Assembly (NCBI GenBank): GCA_029288275.1
Contig: JARIHM010000170.1
Location: 1-5,904, forward strand
Reading direction: 5' to 3'
Source: Candidatus Saccharimonadota bacterium
Lineage (GTDB): Bacteria > Patescibacteriota > Saccharimonadia > UBA4664
DNA: 5,904 nucleotides
The notes under the pieces: model-generated
Databases searched by the model: none
Seen by the model: only the letters and a program-made list of their open reading frames with translations
Told to the model about the DNA's origin: nothing
In this document: one piece after another, positions 4,326 through 5,904 of the stretch
Layout: every line of letters starts with the position of its first letter
Numbering within the stretch: position 1 is the stretch's first letter
Position numbers and translations under genes: made by a program

Positions 4326-5444
4326 GAGCCGGCGGCGCATACTATTCCATTGACGCATGACGATGCCCCGGCCGCTACATCAGCCAACAAGGAGACGACG
4401 CCTGTGCCGAACGATGATCAGAAGCCTGAAGTGACTACCGATAAGCCGGCCGCCGAAGAGCCAGCGAAGACGCCGGCTCCCGCTCCGGCCGGCAAGGACC
4501 ATCCGGTCGCGGCAGCTCCCGTTGACGATAAGCCTGAGGAGGACGCCGACGAGCCGAAAGGTCAGAAATCTGAACCCACGGTTGACGCCGCAGTTTCGGT
4601 GCCAGAGACGTCGGTTTCTGTTGGGGATGACAAAAAAGAAGAGTCTAAGGCTGAGCCCAAGGAAGATGGTAAGCCGACCGCAGCCGACGAGGCTCCAGTT
4701 ACTCCGGCTGACGAAGACGCCCTCAAGGACCAAGCGCTCGCCGCTGTAAATGAGGCATTGGCTCAGACCCCGGCGGCCAGGCCCGAAGAGCCGGCTGAGG
4801 CCAATGATCCAGCGCCGAAACCGGAGTCAGAGCCAGGATCTGCCCCGGCCGAGCCTAGCCCGGCTCCCACGCCGAGCGCTCCGGTTGATTCGATCTCGCC
4901 CGAGCCACCGGCTGGTCCGGCCATGGCTGCTCGGCCTGAGCCGCTGCATGCCGCTGAGATCCATCACCCACCTGTTAAGGCTCGGCCGGTTGATGCTATT
5001 GTGAAGCCAAAAGAGGCGGCCTCTACGCCAACCCCAGCTTCTACTTCCACTCCTGAGGCCGAACCTTCAGCGCCCGAGGTGCCCGCAGCTGAGCCTACGC
5101 CGCCGGCTCCCGAGCCTGAATCCAAACCGGAACCAAGCGTGACGTCACCGCCAGCTCCGTCGAGTCCGGAACCCCCGGCCTCTGTGCCTGAGGCGCCCAC
5201 CAACCCGGCGCCACCGACTTCGCAGCCCGTCCCGGAGACGACTCCAGCTGCTCCCGCGCCGGCTCCTACGAATCAGACGATTCCACCCCTGCCCGGTGCT
5301 GGCAAGCCGCCGGTGATCGCGGCCACACATCCTGAGCCAGTTTCAAGTCGTGACATCATGGCCATTGTGGCTGGCATTGTGCTTCTTATTATCTTGGGCG
5401 CCGTGGCCTATCTACTCTTTGTTAAACATGGACTAGCGCTGTAG
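4251..5444 (+). CDS. Zinc-ribbon protein with long Pro/Ala/Glu-rich linker and C-terminal membrane anchor
   Basis: This 397 aa protein has three parts. Residues 1-25 form a zinc ribbon with Cys3-x2-Cys6 and Cys19-x2-Cys22-Gly. Residues about 30-365 are a low-complexity, presumably disordered linker: the first half is rich in Glu, Asp, Lys and Ala, the second in Pro, Ala, Ser and Glu. Residues 369-391 form a single hydrophobic helix, followed by only six residues. There is no signal peptide. The simplest topology is a tail-anchored inner-membrane protein with the zinc ribbon held in the cytoplasm on a long flexible tether. Charges around the helix (Arg367/Asp368 against Lys392/His393) do not settle the orientation. 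The ribbon could bind nucleic acid or protein; no function is known to me. The gene lacks a ribosome binding site, has a -10 box six bases upstream, and shares a bidirectional terminator with the convergent gene. Confidence 0.9.
   Translation: MQCPKCQHDMLQSKQGWLCLNCGHIEPAAHTIPLTHDDAPAATSANKETTPVPNDDQKPEVTTDKPAAEEPAKTPAPAPAGKDHPVAAAPVDDKPEEDADEPKGQKSEPTVDAAVSVPETSVSVGDDKKEESKAEPKEDGKPTAADEAPVTPADEDALKDQALAAVNEALAQTPAARPEEPAEANDPAPKPESEPGSAPAEPSPAPTPSAPVDSISPEPPAGPAMAARPEPLHAAEIHHPPVKARPVDAIVKPKEAASTPTPASTSTPEAEPSAPEVPAAEPTPPAPEPESKPEPSVTSPPAPSSPEPPASVPEAPTNPAPPTSQPVPETTPAAPAPAPTNQTIPPLPGAGKPPVIAATHPEPVSSRDIMAIVAGIVLLIILGAVAYLLFVKHGLAL
5355..5423 (+). other. C-terminal transmembrane helix coding segment
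   Basis: Codons 369-391 encode 23 mostly hydrophobic residues (IMAIVAGIVLLIILGAVAYL and three more), the only membrane-length hydrophobic stretch in the protein and one of few in the window. Only KHGLAL follows it. Confidence 0.9.
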
Positions 5445-5453
5445 TTCCGCAAT

Positions 5454-5496
5454 AAAGAAGCCTATCTTCGGAAATATCCGAAGATAGGCTTTGTTA
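5454..5496. terminator. Bidirectional intrinsic terminator between convergent genes
   Basis: A perfect 15 bp stem joins 5458-5472 and 5477-5491 with a four-base AATA loop; a further G-U pair extends it. The plus strand continues with TTTGTT, and the minus strand continues with TTCTTTATT. It lies 13 bases after the TAG of the zinc-ribbon membrane protein gene and 11 bases before the end of the minus-strand gene, so it serves both. Confidence 0.92.
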
Positions 5497-5502
5497 CTGG
5501 AG

Positions 5503-5781
5503 CTAGCAGAGCTTCTCCTTCTTCTTCTCCGGCTTATTCCTGCCTGAAACATCAGTGACATCGAGCATGCGCTCTGCCGGAATCCAGATCACGCCATCTC
5601 CATTACATCTCGGGCATGTCTCGGTCCCTCCCCAGCACGTTGTTGATGGCACGGTTCGACCATCATTAGTGGGGAGCTCGGGTTTATTGAGACGATGTGA
5701 CTTATACTTGCCATGGCGACAGGCCTTGAGGACGCCATTGCCGCGGCACTTAGGGCAAGTAGGAGCTCGATATCCTGGCAT
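5503..5781 (-). CDS. Small protein with two CxxCxGxG motifs, DnaJ-type zinc-finger-like
   Basis: This encodes a 92 aa basic protein. CPKCRGNG (residues 9-16) and CPRCNGDG (56-63) match the CxxCxGxG repeat used in the zinc-binding domain of DnaJ-family proteins. Cys21, His23, His29 and Cys49 lie between them. Two CxxC pairs could bind one zinc ion. There is no J domain or peptide-binding domain, so it is not DnaJ itself; stand-alone pieces of this kind occur in small hypothetical proteins. Residues 83-90 are Lys-rich (KPEKKKEK) and the last residue is Cys. ATG 5779-5781 is the only start before the first Cys pair; AGG (5792-5794) lies 10 bases upstream. It is convergent with the zinc-ribbon membrane protein gene and stops at TAG. 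Confidence 0.72.
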   Translation of the reverse strand: MPGYRAPTCPKCRGNGVLKACRHGKYKSHRLNKPELPTNDGRTVPSTTCWGGTETCPRCNGDGVIWIPAERMLDVTDVSGRNKPEKKKEKLC

Positions 5782-5825
5782 AGGATGACTGCCTACCTTC
5801 GGATTGTCGGCGATTGGACTGGTGA

Positions 5826-5854
5826 ACTATACAACAGAAAGCCGTACTATGCAA
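5826..5854 (-). promoter_or_regulatory. Candidate promoter of the CxxCxGxG protein gene
   Basis: On the minus strand, TTGCAT (5849-5854) and TATAGT (5826-5831, five of six consensus bases) are 17 bases apart. Initiation near 5819 gives a leader of about 38 bases. The -35 box matches only TTG. Confidence 0.45.
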
Positions 5855-5857
5855 TAA

Positions 5858-5904
5858 ATGGCAGTGAGCCCAAGCAAGAGCGCGGAAGATTACACCTTAC
5901 CCTT
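5858..5904 (+). CDS. Possible 5' start of a + strand gene running off the window
   Basis: ATG 5858 follows an in-frame TAA directly and opens a frame reading M-A-V-S-P-S-K-S-A-E-D-Y-T-L-P to the window end. TACTAT (5845-5850) lies seven bases before the ATG, echoing the -10 spacing of the two preceding + strand genes. Fifteen codons are too few to prove coding or to name a family. It would be divergent from the CxxCxGxG protein gene. Confidence 0.3.
   Translation, partial: MAVSPSKSAEDYTLP

Noticed and set aside
4380..4733. Antisense open frame (117 codons) and + strand alternate frames within the linker region
   Set aside because: The low-complexity Pro/Ala/Glu codons leave stops rare in other frames. 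Their products are Arg/Leu/Ser-rich with no start context, as expected of shadow frames.
4370..5350. Tandem repeat or CRISPR-like array in the Pro/Ala-rich region
   Set aside because: The repetition is compositional at the amino-acid level. No regular DNA repeat unit or constant spacing is seen.
5846..5903. Minus-strand frame entering from the window end and stopping near 5846, as the tail of another gene
   Set aside because: Only 18 codons are available, they overlap the proposed promoter of the 92 aa gene, and there is no terminator after the stop.

Overview
The window looks like the end of a bacterial draft contig. It opens with a perfect 19-base Tn5 mosaic-end (Nextera) adapter, so genuine sequence starts near position 20. 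DNA is moderately GC-rich by eye and densely coded, with short intergenic gaps holding sigma70-type promoters and hairpin terminators. TAA, TAG and TGA all act as stops, so nothing here requires a recoded TGA. The organism cannot be fixed from the sequence. A small-genome lineage such as Saccharibacteria/Patescibacteria is a guess from the short unrecognised genes, the small zinc-binding proteins and the possible leaderless starts. The only firmly named genes are pgk and tpiA.

Layout. Left part (20-893): a possible 10-codon tail of a + strand gene, then two minus-strand genes, a 69-71 aa protein with a Cys/His zinc-binding pattern and a 157 aa Trp/His-rich unknown. Each minus gene has its own intrinsic terminator. 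Positions 894-1044 hold divergent promoters. Centre (1045-2936): pgk (phosphoglycerate kinase, 401 aa), an unrecognised 191 aa gene, and a strong terminator. Right-centre (2939-5492): tpiA (triosephosphate isomerase, 251 aa), an acidic 143 aa conserved-looking unknown, and a 397 aa protein made of an N-terminal zinc ribbon, a very long Pro/Ala/Glu-rich linker and a single C-terminal membrane helix. This unit ends in a bidirectional terminator shared with a convergent minus-strand gene for a 92 aa protein with two CxxCxGxG motifs. The last 125 bases hold that gene's promoter and the possible start of one more + strand gene.

How the genes fit together. pgk and tpiA encode two enzymes of lower/central glycolysis (triose isomerisation and ATP-yielding phosphoglycerate formation). 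They lie about 0.7 kb apart with one unknown gene between them. Each + strand gene has a plausible promoter of its own, yet only two terminators interrupt the + strand, so two overlapping transcription units are likely: pgk-orf191 and tpiA-orf143-zinc-ribbon gene. No mobile element, CRISPR array, tRNA or rRNA was seen. The most interesting items are the zinc-ribbon/linker/tail-anchor protein, an Arg-to-Glu change at a substrate-binding position in Pgk, the frame-continuous pgk-orf191 junction across one TGA, and a set of promoters whose -10 boxes lie 6-8 bases from the ATG.
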